Below, one piece after another: positions 1-10,194 of a DNA stretch of 64,000 bases. A program made the translations under genes and the position numbers. Source of the stretch: Portulaca oleracea (lineage: Eukaryota; Streptophyta; Magnoliopsida; Caryophyllales; Portulacaceae); assembly GCA_029582165.1 (NCBI GenBank), contig CM055892.1, positions 2,141,347 through 2,205,346 of the forward strand, read 5' to 3'. Below the pieces are notes generated by a model. The model was not told where the DNA came from and ran no database searches. It worked only from the letters and a program-made list of their open reading frames with translations. How positions within the stretch are numbered: position 1 is the first letter of the stretch; the number at the start of each line of letters is the position of its first letter.

Positions 1-347
1 CTGATTGTTGAAGAGTGTAGATTCCTTCAGCATTTGTTCAATTCGGTCAAGTCTCGAGTTCGAAACCTCGTGGACCGACCCATCCTTCTCCTTTCCTGAT
101 TGCTCAACTTCACCTGTAGGGGATTCTTTAGATTCGAATTCTTTGCCTCTTCCATAGCGTGAATGACAGCATCAATTCTCTGATTTTATGCCTCTAGTTG
201 AGCATTCATAGTGACTTGCATGTTCAAAATTATGTTGGTGAGCTGTTCCATTTCAGTATGTGGAGGAGGTGGTGGAGGAGGCATAGGCTCCTCCTTTGGA
301 TCACTATGCAGATGGCCTTCAGGCTGATCACCATTGGGATCCGACAT
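1..347 (-). pseudogene. gag: Gag N-terminal fragment of a Tat/Ogre-like Ty3 retrotransposon
   Basis: Read on the minus strand from the ATG at 347. The frame is open upstream to about 571, but no earlier ATG is present. The visible protein begins MSDPNGDQPEG, then an acidic stretch, a run of seven prolines and a helical MEQLTNIILNMQ segment, as in amino-terminal Gag regions of Tat/Ogre-type elements. A TAA at 186-188 interrupts it where the context suggests a former CAA. Past it the sense continues with a likely one-base frameshift near 145-155, after which helical sequence including SRLDRIEQMLK can be read to the window edge. It lies about 1.15 kb downstream of a primer binding site and LTR in the same orientation. 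Capsid, zinc knuckle and pol would lie outside the window. The family call comes from layout and composition, not a database match. Confidence 0.6.
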
Positions 348-1502
348 TGTCTCAGATGGGTCAATCACCAAAGACTCAACACCTTCTTCAGATGTTTCCT
401 CGTCGGTGGCTTTTTTATCGGTTACCTCGGATAATGCACGATCTTCGTTGCTGTCGTAGTGGATGTCAAAAGTCTCCAACCGGCCGGTCTCGTCCCATTG
501 ATATACCCGAAACCAACCTATTCTGTCCTGAAAGATGGAGGAATTCGAAGACTCAGCTCAACGTCGACCCCTAAAACTTTATGCATACCAAGAAAAACGA
601 ATTTTATTTGCATCCCGAATGACCGAACCAAACCTCTAAGTCATGTGCGAAGCACAAATAAAACTCTCTTATGCAAATGCAGACTCGAGTCAAAAAGACA
701 TATTTAGACCTTACCGGACCGAGCCAAACATCAAACTTTCAGGCTCAGGTATCTCGTAAGGGCTAAATATATCATTTTAACTAACTACACACAACAAGGA
801 GCCCATTTGAACCACATAAGGCCGGGATCATTCGAAAATCCGCGAGAATCTCCAAGGCCCAAGCAGACTTTTGTGACCCAAATGACCTACTTACACTAAA
901 CGGGACGACTTTATGCAAATGCATATGATCCTAAAAAACAACTTTAGTTTACACCCCGTAGGGACCGAGCTCACCAAGAATCCTCGCGGATTTCTTGGGC
1001 TCAAACCCACTATTGAGCCTAAACCAAGATTTGACAGCTAAAGGAAAAGGGGGGAACATTGATTTGGACTATCTGAGGCTCATTGACTGAAATCCGCGAG
1101 GATTCCAAGGGCTCGAGCCTTGTATAGGCCAAACCAACCATCTCAGCCCACTATGCAAATGCATGATTTTTTTTTTTGAGTTTTACTTTTTTTAAAGTCT
1201 AAGCGTTAAGGCATGACTCGGGTTCGAGGATCAATAGAAACACATAGCACACAAATGAATTCCAACCTAGCCAAAGGTCTATGTTTGAGGGTTAAAGGGT
1301 CGGTTCAGCCTAACCTCTAGCTCGTGTCCCGAGTATTTCATCTTCCATGGGGTGCATGGCACGATTAACACACTCAGGTTGCTCCCTTTGTCATGTGGAC
1401 TAAGGAGTGGTGCACGAGTGGGAAAACAACCACCGGCTTATAGTAGATCTAAGTGGACCCACCAAGTTGAATGGTTTTGTTTTCCCAAAATAGTAAAAAT
1501 AA
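348..1502 (-). other. Untranslated leader between PBS and gag; no gene
   Basis: No convincing coding sequence. Minus orientation places this stretch between the primer binding site and the gag start. It contains several copies, in both orientations, of the motif ATCCGCGAGGAT (for example near 839, 984 and 1088) that recurs in the neighbouring LTR. Short open frames on the plus strand show no domain and are taken as chance. Confidence 0.6.
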
Positions 1503-1521
1503 GTCCCCAGTGGAGTCGCCA
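1503..1521 (-). other. Primer binding site, tRNA-Arg type
   Basis: Minus-strand TGGCGACTCCACTGGGGAC starts one base after the LTR end. TGGCGACTCC is the 3'-end complement used by Ogre/Tat-like elements that prime from tRNA-Arg. A second GGAGTCGCCA lies at about 2065 inside the LTR and is probably not functional. Confidence 0.7.
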
Positions 1522-1522
1522 C

Positions 1523-3613
1523 TGTAGGGCCCGCGGCCCGGAGGGCACGGTCCCCCACGAAGTGTTGAGTCGACAATAGGGTTGCTCATATTTTCCTAGG
1601 GTGCACGTATGATTATTCTTGCACGAATATATTTTTTTACCTCCACTCCGAGTTGTTTTAAATTTGTTTAATTAAATTTTCTTTCCGATGACTTTTTAGA
1701 ATACTATCAACGCTTCACAAATCCGGGTCAAGCCCAATTCTAATTTTCTGAGACTTGGATCCTCGCGGATCCCAGTCTTAGGAATAAAATTGGACATGGC
1801 CCAAAATTGCAACGAATCGCCTGGGGTTGCAACAAAGGTCATCCTGAGCCTGTGAATCATGGGATCCGCGAGAATACACCGACCCCACGGGCTGCTTAAT
1901 CCGCGAAGATCTAGGCCCGTGAGACGGTGGATCCGCGAGGACCCAAAATTCCCAAAATCGGATGACTTCCGTCCCAACTTCAAGCAAAAGGCATAACAAT
2001 ACTTTCAAAAAAACTTCGGAATAAAAAGATTACTAGACAAAAACATGCCCGGGGTGAAAACACGGAGTCGCCAGTTAGTTTTTAAAAGAAAAACTAACAA
2101 AATAAATTAAAATAAACTCCACAATCTACGAACCAAAGTCGGGATCGGGGGTAAAGGTGCCGATGTAGGGGAAAGCCCTTGCATCGCCCGCCGTGGCGGC
2201 CTTTACTAGATCGGGTTTTTCTTAGAAAGAGACCAAAACGCAAAAGTTGTCACACTACTTTAAAAATTGGAACATGCGAACAATAAAAACAACAAAAATG
2301 CAAACGTTTGTCCGGAAATGAAACAAAAATAATAAAAAATACAACGGGCGGGGTAGTAAACTACATTGTTACAAATTGGTGAAAACCCAAAAAAACAGAA
2401 GAGAAAAAAAAAATGATTACTGACCCTCAAAGATCCACGAGAAACTTATGCAGAAATTAAGTCTCAAATGGTCGTCCCGCGCCTTCCCCAGAATCCGCGA
2501 GAATTTATGCTCAATCCGACCCTTTCACCGCAGTTGTCAACATTGCATTCAGTGGCCAACAATGATTTTCCTCCCTTTAACAAATCCGTGAGGATCAGAT
2601 TTAAAGCAGAATGAGTATTTTCTTGTTTTTCTCACTGTTGATTATGTTTAGAAATGCACCAATACCAGACCCTCTAGCCCCTGAAAAATCCGCTAGGACT
2701 TCCCATTTATAGGCAATATGTCTAGGAGTTACCTGCAACATCTGCCTCCTCCCTAACCCCAGCAAATCCGCGAGAAACTCTGGTAGAGGGAGTCGTGGGA
2801 AAGACAGTTTTCTTGACTAAGTTAAGCGCGATTGGTGAGAAAAAAATCCCACCCAATTCATGCAATTCAAACCGAATCGCGAGAATTTCCTATGGGTCGG
2901 AGGATAAAATCCGCGAGATTCTTTTCTTTGCAATCCGCGAGATTTTCCTTCCGCCGGATTTTTGTCTTGGTGAAGCTTGAACTGGCATGGGCCAACGTGA
3001 GAAATCCGCGAGAATTTCATCTGACTAAGCCAATGCAAAATCCGCGAGAATTTTATCTGGGCCAAAAATGCAAAAATCCGCGAAGATTTATCTGAGCCAG
3101 AAAATGCAAAATCCGCGAGAGCTTCCTGGGCCAAAATTTTGAGATTTTATACTGGACTGCAAAATCCACGAAAATCTTGTCCGGGCCCAAAAATGCAAAA
3201 TCCGTGAGACTTTTGTCTAGCCCAAAAATGCAAAATCCGCGAGAATTAATCTGGGCTAGAAATGCAAAATCCGCAAGAATTTTGTCTGGGCCAAAAATGA
3301 AATCCGTGAGAATTTTGTACTAGGCTGCAGCTTGAAATGGCATGGGCTAAAAAGTCAAAAATCCGTGAGAATTTTCCCTGGCCCCGAGTATGAAATCCGC
3401 AAGAATTTTTCCGAGCATAAAAATGCAGAAATCCGCGAAAATTTGTCTGAGCCGAAAAAATGCAGAATTCCGCCTGAATTTGTCCGGGTCGGAAAAGTGC
3501 AGAAATCCACCAGAATTTATCTGGGCTAGAAAAGTGCAGAAATCCGCTAGAATTTGTCTTTTGGGCTGCTGGAGATACTATCTTGAAGTAAGCTCAATTT
3601 TTCCGTGTCTACA
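1523..3613 (-). mobile_element. LTR of a Tat/Ogre-like Ty3 element (2.09 kb)
   Basis: On the minus strand it begins TGTAGACACG and ends GGGCCCTACA, giving TG...CA ends with a perfect 5-bp terminal inverted repeat (TGTAG/CTACA). A tRNA-Arg type PBS follows it and a purine tract (AAAGTGGGGGCTAAC) precedes it. The part from about 2440 to 3560 holds a degenerate minisatellite built on AATCCGCGAGAATT. Because internal-type sequence lies on both sides (PBS and leader on the left, PPT on the right), this is not a simple solo LTR. The partner LTR is not in the window. Confidence 0.7.
2440..3560. repeat. Degenerate minisatellite with AATCCGCGAGAATT core
   Basis: From about 2985 to 3560 the core AATCCGCGAGAATTT recurs every 35-55 bp, usually followed by a TCTGGGCC-like block and an AAAATGCA block. 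At least a dozen copies are seen, with substitutions such as CGTGAG, CGCAAG and CGCTAG that look like CG decay. Looser copies extend back to 2440. It lies within the Tat/Ogre-like LTR. Confidence 0.8.
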
Positions 3614-3628
3614 GTTAGCCCCCACTTT
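3614..3628 (-). other. Polypurine tract adjoining the LTR
   Basis: Minus strand reads AAAGTGGGGGCTAAC directly before the LTR start TGTAGACAC, the expected place for a plus-strand priming tract upstream of a 3' LTR. Only about 35 bp of further internal-looking sequence follows before an AT microsatellite. Confidence 0.6.
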
Positions 3629-3660
3629 GACAGAGCCTGAGTACTTTTCAACTGTAAGCT

Positions 3661-3663
<3 letters not shown>

Positions 3664-3710
<47 letters not shown>

Positions 3711-3765
3711 CATATATAAATATATATAAATATATATATATATATATATTATATTTATATATATC
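3664..3765. repeat. (TA)n microsatellite
   Basis: A run of TA dinucleotides with a few AAT interruptions. It marks the right edge of the Tat/Ogre-like remnant. Confidence 0.9.
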
Positions 3766-3824
3766 TACAAATTTTATTTTAAAAAAAATTACACAAAAAT
3801 CAACTTGAATATACTATAAAAATA

Positions 3825-4177
3825 CAAAAAATTACTCTGAGGTACCCTAACTTTTGGTGAAATATTTTTCTGGTACCCCAACTTTTCAAAACTAATTTAG
3901 AGGTACCCTTACTTTTTGGGTTAGTAATTATTTGGTGCTTTTCCGGCCATTAATTTTATTAAGTGACCAAAATACCTTGTTGTTCCCTTCTTGAAGAAAT
4001 ACCCTTGAAGAAGAAGAAGAATGAGGATATTTTGGTCACTTAATAAAGTTAATGGCTGGAAAAGCACCAAATAATTACTAACCCAAAAAGTAAAGGTACC
4101 TCAAAATTAGTTTTGAAAAGTTGGGGTACCGAAAAATACTTTCTCCAAATATTGGGGTACCTCCGAGTAATTTTTTG
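3825..4177. mobile_element. Foldback MITE-like element
   Basis: Two arms of about 152 bp (3825-3976 and 4025-4177) are near-perfect inverted copies around a 48-bp loop rich in GAA. Both ends read CAAAAAATTACTC(T/G)GAGGTACC inward. GGTACC recurs several times in each arm. No clear target-site duplication is visible, so the superfamily is not assigned. Confidence 0.8.
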
Positions 4178-4229
4178 AATAGATTGAATAATGGCTAATT
4201 GACACTGTATGGGCATTAGTGCATTACCG

Positions 4230-4485
4230 TATTTGCGCTTCGAAAAACCAGAACCGAGCCGGAGTTTTTTTTGAGTCGATTGGATGATGATTTTTTAATT
4301 TTGATGGAAATAAATATGATTATGGTTAACCGGTGATACCGAACCGTTAAATCCGGTGCACCGGTTTAAAAAAACCGGGTGTTCCGGTTATGGTTCCGGT
4401 TTACGATTTTAAAAAAACCGTTTCATCCGGTGCACCGTTTTCATGAAACCAGAACCGCCCCGAACCGCACCGTGAACACCCCTAC
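4230..4485. mobile_element. Possible hAT-type non-autonomous element end
   Basis: The sequence is dense in CCGGTT/AACCGG blocks and ends, read on the minus strand, GTAGGGGTGTTCACGGTGCG, like the TIR region of plant hAT MITEs. The opposite TIR and an 8-bp duplication were not found, so this may be a fragment. Confidence 0.35.
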
Positions 4486-6065
4486 CACAAAGTCAGCCAC
4501 TGCCGAAATCGTTATGAGTGCATTATTCATCAACACCCCCCAAAGTACAGTGTATTATTGTCCAATGTCAGAGTTTAGTGCATTATTGTCCAATACCCCA
4601 AAAGTCCAATATATTAGCATCCAAAAACCCTTTTTTTAAACAATCTTCATCCAAGCTCGATGCTTCACTATACACTTATGACTAACCCACAAAATTCCCG
4701 AAAAAAAAACAACCAGAGAGAACCTAATCAAATCGAAAAAAGGGAGAGTGAACACAGAGAACCAAATCAAATTATACGCAATATTCACACTCAAAGCATG
4801 GATAATTTCAAAACCTTACCACTCACATTAGCAAACATTTTCATTAGGTTTTTAATTAGTGCTAACTGCCAAGTGATCATGATTAAGTGAAGGAGCAAAC
4901 CAGGCTCAAACATTCAATTTTGCAATCCAAAGTAATTACTTTTCAGCCTTTTCAACCCACAATCAAACAACATTGCATCCTCCATACCCATCAATACAAA
5001 AAGTTGAATCATAGAATTCAGCCCAATTTAAGAGAATATACCACCAATAAACAAAACTGATGAGGGCATATAGTAACAATATCGGGAGTATTTTGATAGT
5101 GAAGTTTGGGGAATAATGTGTTTAATTAATCTTTTATGATATTATTTCGCTATCTTAACTGAGTTATGAGTGTTTTGTTCAATTTGTACAGATTAGTGAT
5201 ATGAACTCCAAAGCTCACATCTATTATTTGATTGATCACTGAAACAGCTTTCCGACGATATATTATAAGGTCAATTCTGATGAAGGAGTTATGAGTAAGA
5301 TAGCAGAAAGTGTGCGAAGACTAATATATGTCCACTCTTTTGTTCACCAATTTTTCCACACATATTCTATGACTTTGAGGCTTATGCCATTACAAAGTAG
5401 ACTCCTAGAGCTTTCTGAAAAGTCAAGAACCAAGTCAATCGAACGTGGGACGAAGGAGATATGGCTGAAACAAGATGACCTAGAAAATTCCAGATACAAC
5501 ACTAATTCCAATTATTCCAATTATAATTGCACTCAGGGCAAATATCAATTGTGAGATAAACTTACAATTGATACTTAAAATAATGGAACCAGAGAGAACC
5601 AAATCATTTCAAGTATCAATTTGGAGTTGATTAAGGAATTATTTCAAATATCAATTTCAGATTGATGAAGAAGCAACAAGCCCATGCATATACGAACCAA
5701 ATTGAATCGCAAGAGAGGAAACATAAAGACAAACCAAAAAAAATTGTATCTTACCGGCAACTGGACGGCTGAAGATCTTTGGGAACAGGAAGTCCCTCGA
5801 GAAACAGGTCTAATAAGAGAGAGTCAAAATCAGAGAGAAACACGAAGATCTTCAAACAGATCGATAGATGGAGAATATTATCCAAACATATAGTCTTTCT
5901 AAACATAACGAATCAGAGAGAGGACGGCTGAAGATCTTCAAATTATAGTCTGCAGGGGTTTGATAATCAAACTTAGGTCGAAAAACATAAAAGCAAACAT
6001 ATCGATAATGGAGAAAGAGAGATAGGTTTGTCGCTCGAGAAACATATAGGTTTGCCGCTTGAGAT

Positions 6066-6067
<2 letters not shown>
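4486..6067. other. Intergenic, no gene recognised
   Basis: AT-rich sequence with short open frames lacking any domain. A GGACGGCTGAAGATCTT string occurs at about 5764 and again near 5923, and variants of AGAGAACCAAATCAAAT recur near 4750 and 5590, so this is probably old duplicated repeat DNA. Confidence 0.5.

Positions 6068-6069
<2 letters not shown>

Positions 6070-6107
<38 letters not shown>
6070..6107. repeat. (GA)n microsatellite
   Basis: About 19 uninterrupted GA units. Confidence 0.95.
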
Positions 6108-6109
<2 letters not shown>

Positions 6110-6189
6110 TGATAAAGGGAGAGACAGGGGTAAAGACTAAACAGTCTGCAGGCTTAAAGCAAACAGAGATATTTTTTTAGGTTAAATGC

Positions 6190-6315
6190 AATTCTAGAGG
6201 CTCACATATCGATTAAACCTCTAAGTAACTTTTGAGGTCTGACTTCTGAGTAAAAGCAAAAGTATAGAATAAGACCTCAAGTTTGACAAATTCTAGAGGC
6301 TCACATATCGACTAA
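6190..6315. repeat. 27-bp direct repeat pair
   Basis: AATTCTAGAGGCTCACATAT starts at 6190 and again at 6289. The copies match over about 27 bp with one or two differences and are separated by about 72 bp. Confidence 0.75.
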
Positions 6316-6427
6316 AGTGCCATTTGATTGACATTTGGGATGTTTAATGTTAAAAGGATATTTGATACATTATTATTTAGTTAAGTGTGAAAATTAGTTT
6401 GGTGGGATTTGATTTTATTAAATTGGA

Positions 6428-6553
6428 CAAGTTTTGATTCGTACGCATTACGTGCATCGATTTTTAAATTTATTTATTTATTATGCGTATATACATACAC
6501 AAAAAAAAATAAATATAACAATCGATGCACGCAATGCGTGCGAATCAAAACTT

Positions 6554-6554
<1 letters not shown>
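6428..6554. mobile_element. Short foldback element
   Basis: Arms of 35 bp (6428-6462 and 6520-6554) are inverted copies with about two mismatches. The outer ends read CAAGTTTTGATTCG. The AT-rich loop is 57 bp. It directly abuts a long (TAA)n run. Confidence 0.7.

Positions 6555-6637
<83 letters not shown>
6555..6637. repeat. (TAA)n microsatellite
   Basis: About 27 perfect TAA units. Poly-Asn, poly-Ile and poly-Leu frames across it are artefacts. Confidence 0.95.
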
Positions 6638-7144
6638 TCTTTTTGGAAATTAAAGTGAAAAAGTGAGTAACCCCATCCACCATCTTCGCCTCCTTCTCAT
6701 CTTACTCCTTCACCATCATTACCCTTCCACTCTCAATTCCAATACCACTATCTATCATTCTCTTCCATGGGATTTATGTTTATCTCATTCATTTACTCAT
6801 CCCCTATGCTTACACCTACTCATCCCCGTATTACTGATCTTGAAAGTTGGGATCCATTGTTGTTCTTGGATTCTTTTCTCAAAGAGAGAATGGAAGGAAA
6901 TCACGTCGCCCACCCTTTTACTATTGTCGCCCCAAAATGACATAAATTGCCCATCTCCTCTTGCACTCTTCTCCCTCATCCTCTCAAATTCTCTTTTACT
7001 CAAAATTATCACCAAAATTGTGTAAATTGAAGTTAAATTATCAATGGAAGGAGATAGATCGTCTGAAGAAGAAGAGGTTAGTTTGTAAAATTTAATTTTA
7101 GAAAATTTTCGTTGAAAATAGAAAAATAAAAGTCGGAAAATTAT
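6638..7144. other. No gene recognised
   Basis: A CT-rich stretch (6665-6800) followed by unremarkable AT-rich sequence. Frames on both strands are open but low in complexity and show no domain. Confidence 0.5.
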
Positions 7145-7345
7145 GGTCGCCGCACCAAAAACGCGGCGTCGCCGCCGTACATGCCGCACATAGATTGCGG
7201 CAAGTCCGTGGCCGTTGCCGCATTTCACGTGCAGCATCGGTGGCGATGATGCCACATATGAAGTGCGGCAATGACGGCGACCTTGTCGCTATCTGTCTGC
7301 GGTGCCGTCGGCGGGAATGTCGCATTTCACCTGCGGCGGGTGTGA
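7145..7345. repeat. GC-rich GCGGCA/TGCCGC cluster
   Basis: In an otherwise AT-rich region, about 200 bp are filled with GCGGCA, TGCCGC and GGCGACG-like words in both orientations. No codon structure or domain. It may be an old degenerate repeat or transposon terminus. Confidence 0.5.
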
Positions 7346-7393
7346 AAAGTGCCGAAAATTTCATGGTGTTTTTTAAAAAAAAGTTGAAAAAAA

Positions 7394-8360
7394 TGTGTTT
7401 AATATTATTATCATTATTATTATTATTATTATTATTATTTATGTTATTATTATTATTGTTAATGGAAAAAAATGCCGGAATTTTCGTAACTTTTTTAAAA
7501 AAAAGTTAAAAAATGTGTTTTGAAAATTAAAGATATTAATAATAATTTTGTTAAAATTGTTGTTTTGAAAATTATCATTGTTATTATTATTCATTATTAT
7601 TATTAAAAATATTACTAAAATTTTTATCGTTATTTTTATTATCATTATTATTATTAGGGTTAATATTGTTATTATTGTTATTGTTTTAATTAATAATATT
7701 GTTGTCGTTATTATCATGATTATTATTATTATTATTATGAAATGATAATTATTATTATTGTAGTTATTAATTATTAGAGTTAATATTGTTGTTATTGTTA
7801 TCGTTATATTTAATAATATGGTTGTCATTATTATCATGATGAATAGTATACTACTATTATTACTACTACTACTGCTGCTGCTGTTGTTGTTGTTGTTGTT
7901 CTTCTTCTTTCTTTCTTTCTTTCTTCTTCTTCTTCTTCTTTATTATTATTAGTAATTATATTATTGTCATTATTATCATGATGGTTATTATTATTATTAT
8001 TATATTTATTATTATTATTATTATCATCATTATTATTATGATACAATAATTATTATTGTTATTATTATCATTATTATTTTTATTATCATTATTATTATTA
8101 GGGTTAATATTTTTATTATTGTTATTATTATTAGTAGTTATATTGTTGTCATTATTATCATGATTGTTATTATTTTTTTTTTGAGGGAATTGTTATTATT
8201 ATCATTATTATTTTTATTATCATTATTATTAGGGTTAATATTGTTAATATTGTTATTGTTATTAGTAATTATATTGTTGTCATTATTATCATGATTGTTA
8301 TTATTATTATTATTATCATTATTATTATTGTTGTTGTTGTTAAATTGCTATTATCATTAT
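7394..8360. repeat. ATT-rich minisatellite (pre-LINE flank)
   Basis: Interrupted (ATT)n with a higher-order pattern. TTAGGGTTAATATTGTT-like words recur near 7655, 7776, 8099 and 8231, and GTTGTCATTATTATCATGA-like words near 7702, 7821, 7963, 8146 and 8277. It runs without a break into the first 193 bp of array unit 1, which is why that part of every unit is read as original flank. Confidence 0.85.
7848..7943. repeat. Compound microsatellite
   Basis: Successive short runs of TAC, TGC, TGT, TTC and CTTT units adjoin one another, each differing from the previous motif by about one base. Confidence 0.85.
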
Positions 8361-10194
8361 TAATATTATTAAATTATTATTGTGATCATCATAATCATTA
8401 TTGTTACGATCTTTATGATTAATAAAATAAAATCAATGTTATTGTTATATTGATTATTATATGTAAAATTTGTATTTTTATTATAATTAATAGTATTTAA
8501 TAATGTTTGAAATGTTAATTTTTAATTATTGCTAATGTTTTCGGGAAATTAATCAATGTGGTATGCTTATGTTCTTTTGTAAGTTAAGTTAAATTTACCT
8601 ACCTACGTACTTTTACGGTTCTATCCACCAAAGAGGCAATCTAGGAACCTCTCTCTCTCTAGAGATGTAACTATGGTCTTCCAAATGCATCCCCCTTTCC
8701 TAACCCTAATTATCTCATTCGCCGTTTCACTTCCCCATGCCTTCTGCAAATCATATCCTTTAGCCCTCTTTTTAGAGTTTTTCGACCCTTATGAATCTGA
8801 TTGTTCTTCGATTTCTGCGGATACTTCCCAGATTATCAAGCATGCGCTCCCCTATTCGGTTGCTAGTTTTGAAGATCTTAGTCTATCTTATGATTATATG
8901 GCGTGCTAGTTGGCTCTTGAGGATCCTGTTGAAGGTATCGGCGAGACGATTCGGTTTTCATTCCTCTGCCAAACATCCTCGCCACGTGGACAACCGGGGT
9001 CACTGTTCCGAGGAGATTTCGGCGTGGCATTCAAGGTGCTTGGCCGGCCTATTCTATTTGCCCTACTCTGCCTATGGTAGAGTACTCAGGTGTGTTCATT
9101 CCTTGTACCCCAAGGCCTTTAGATTTACATGCCCTTTGGATTCTGAGTGTTATTTGACAGTTGTTATCCAATTTGCTTTTCTTTACCAATCGTCCATAGT
9201 TGATGATTCTAGAATTTATTTTTCTTTTGAATGTGATTTTTGGATCTTGAGTGTTGTCCTTGGTTTGGCGAATTTAAGGGTTGGAGTCTGGATGTTATTT
9301 CCTTGTGCTTACTAGCTTCTTTGCTTCCTGTGTTGGCTTAGACTTTAGTTTCTCATGTTGACGGGTCTTCAGTTGTTGTTGGTATTTTGGATGCTGTTTT
9401 GGTTCATTTTGGTCAGTGGCAGTTGTTATTTTCCATTTCCAGTGTCTTGTTTATTTGTAATATACATTTCACTCCTCTTAAGTTTCCAATTTAATGAGGA
9501 GTTTAATGTATTTCCATCTTCTTTTGTTGTTGTTCTCGAGTTTTTTTTTATCTGTGACATGGCTTTATGTTTTTTGTTTTACTGTTGTTAGTTGGTCCCT
9601 TTCCATTATCTTTGTCGTAAGTCTCTTTTCTACTCTTCTCATGGTTGGTTTGTAGTCTTGTTTTTTACTATTTTTTTTAATTATTTTGCATTCCTTTGTG
9701 TTTAGTCCCCTCTTCTCTCTTCTCTCTTCTCTTCTATGCTTCCCCCCACCCTGCTCTCAGTATATCAATCATTTTTTTCACGTGTTCCTCTTTCCACGTC
9801 TCTGCAAATTTTGGGCCTTTCGCCCAGCTAGGTTTATCGCCCAGCTGTCCTTATAGTATTAATGGGATTTCAGTGGATCATTGGCCAGTCTTTCTCATTA
9901 CATCGTTCTTAAAGGATGGCGTTGCTACCGCTATTCACATAGCTTTGCAGCCGCCCCTCCTGCTTTGTATGGTTCTGTTTTGGGATGACGTTGCCATTGC
10001 TATCGCAATTTGGCGGGCCATCCTTTCTATCCCTCCCCTGTCCCTCCCCCCCCCCCCTTAAGGTCAATGATGATCAGTTCTTCTTTGAGGATATCTGGTT
10101 GCCTTATCGCTCTCTGAGACCTTTGCCTCATCACGTTTTCTCATTAATCTCTATTATCCCCATCCTTTATCGGCTTCATCACAATTCTCTTTGC
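8361..10194 (+). repeat. Array unit 1 (1834 bp, outer type)
   Basis: First unit, continuous with the ATT flank. Carries the G variant of the 15-bp site at 8554-8568 and outer-type bases (GGCGTGC near 8899, GGTCAGTGG near 9410). Its junction to unit 2 is slightly different (CTTTGCTAAATATC). Confidence 0.9.
8554..8568 (+). repeat. LINE target-site duplication, 5' copy
   Basis: caatgtggtatgctt, identical to 63456-63470 directly after the LINE poly(A). LINE sequence is inferred to begin at 8569. Confidence 0.75.

Noticed and set aside
2055..2075. Second PBS (GGAGTCGCCA) marking another LTR end near 2065
   Set aside because: No LTR-type CA end sits beside it on the minus strand, and it lies inside the LTR defined by matching TGTAG/CTACA ends.
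2985..3560. CRISPR-like regularly spaced repeat
   Set aside because: Copies and spacers are both degenerate, the spacers resemble each other, and the context is a plant LTR.
6797..7255. Minus-strand 152-codon open frame
   Set aside because: Crosses the GC-rich cluster and a C/T-rich tract; no domain and no supporting signals.
6409..8046. Poly-Asn, poly-Ile, poly-Leu and Asn/Thr-rich open frames
   Set aside because: They are translations of TAA and ATT microsatellites.
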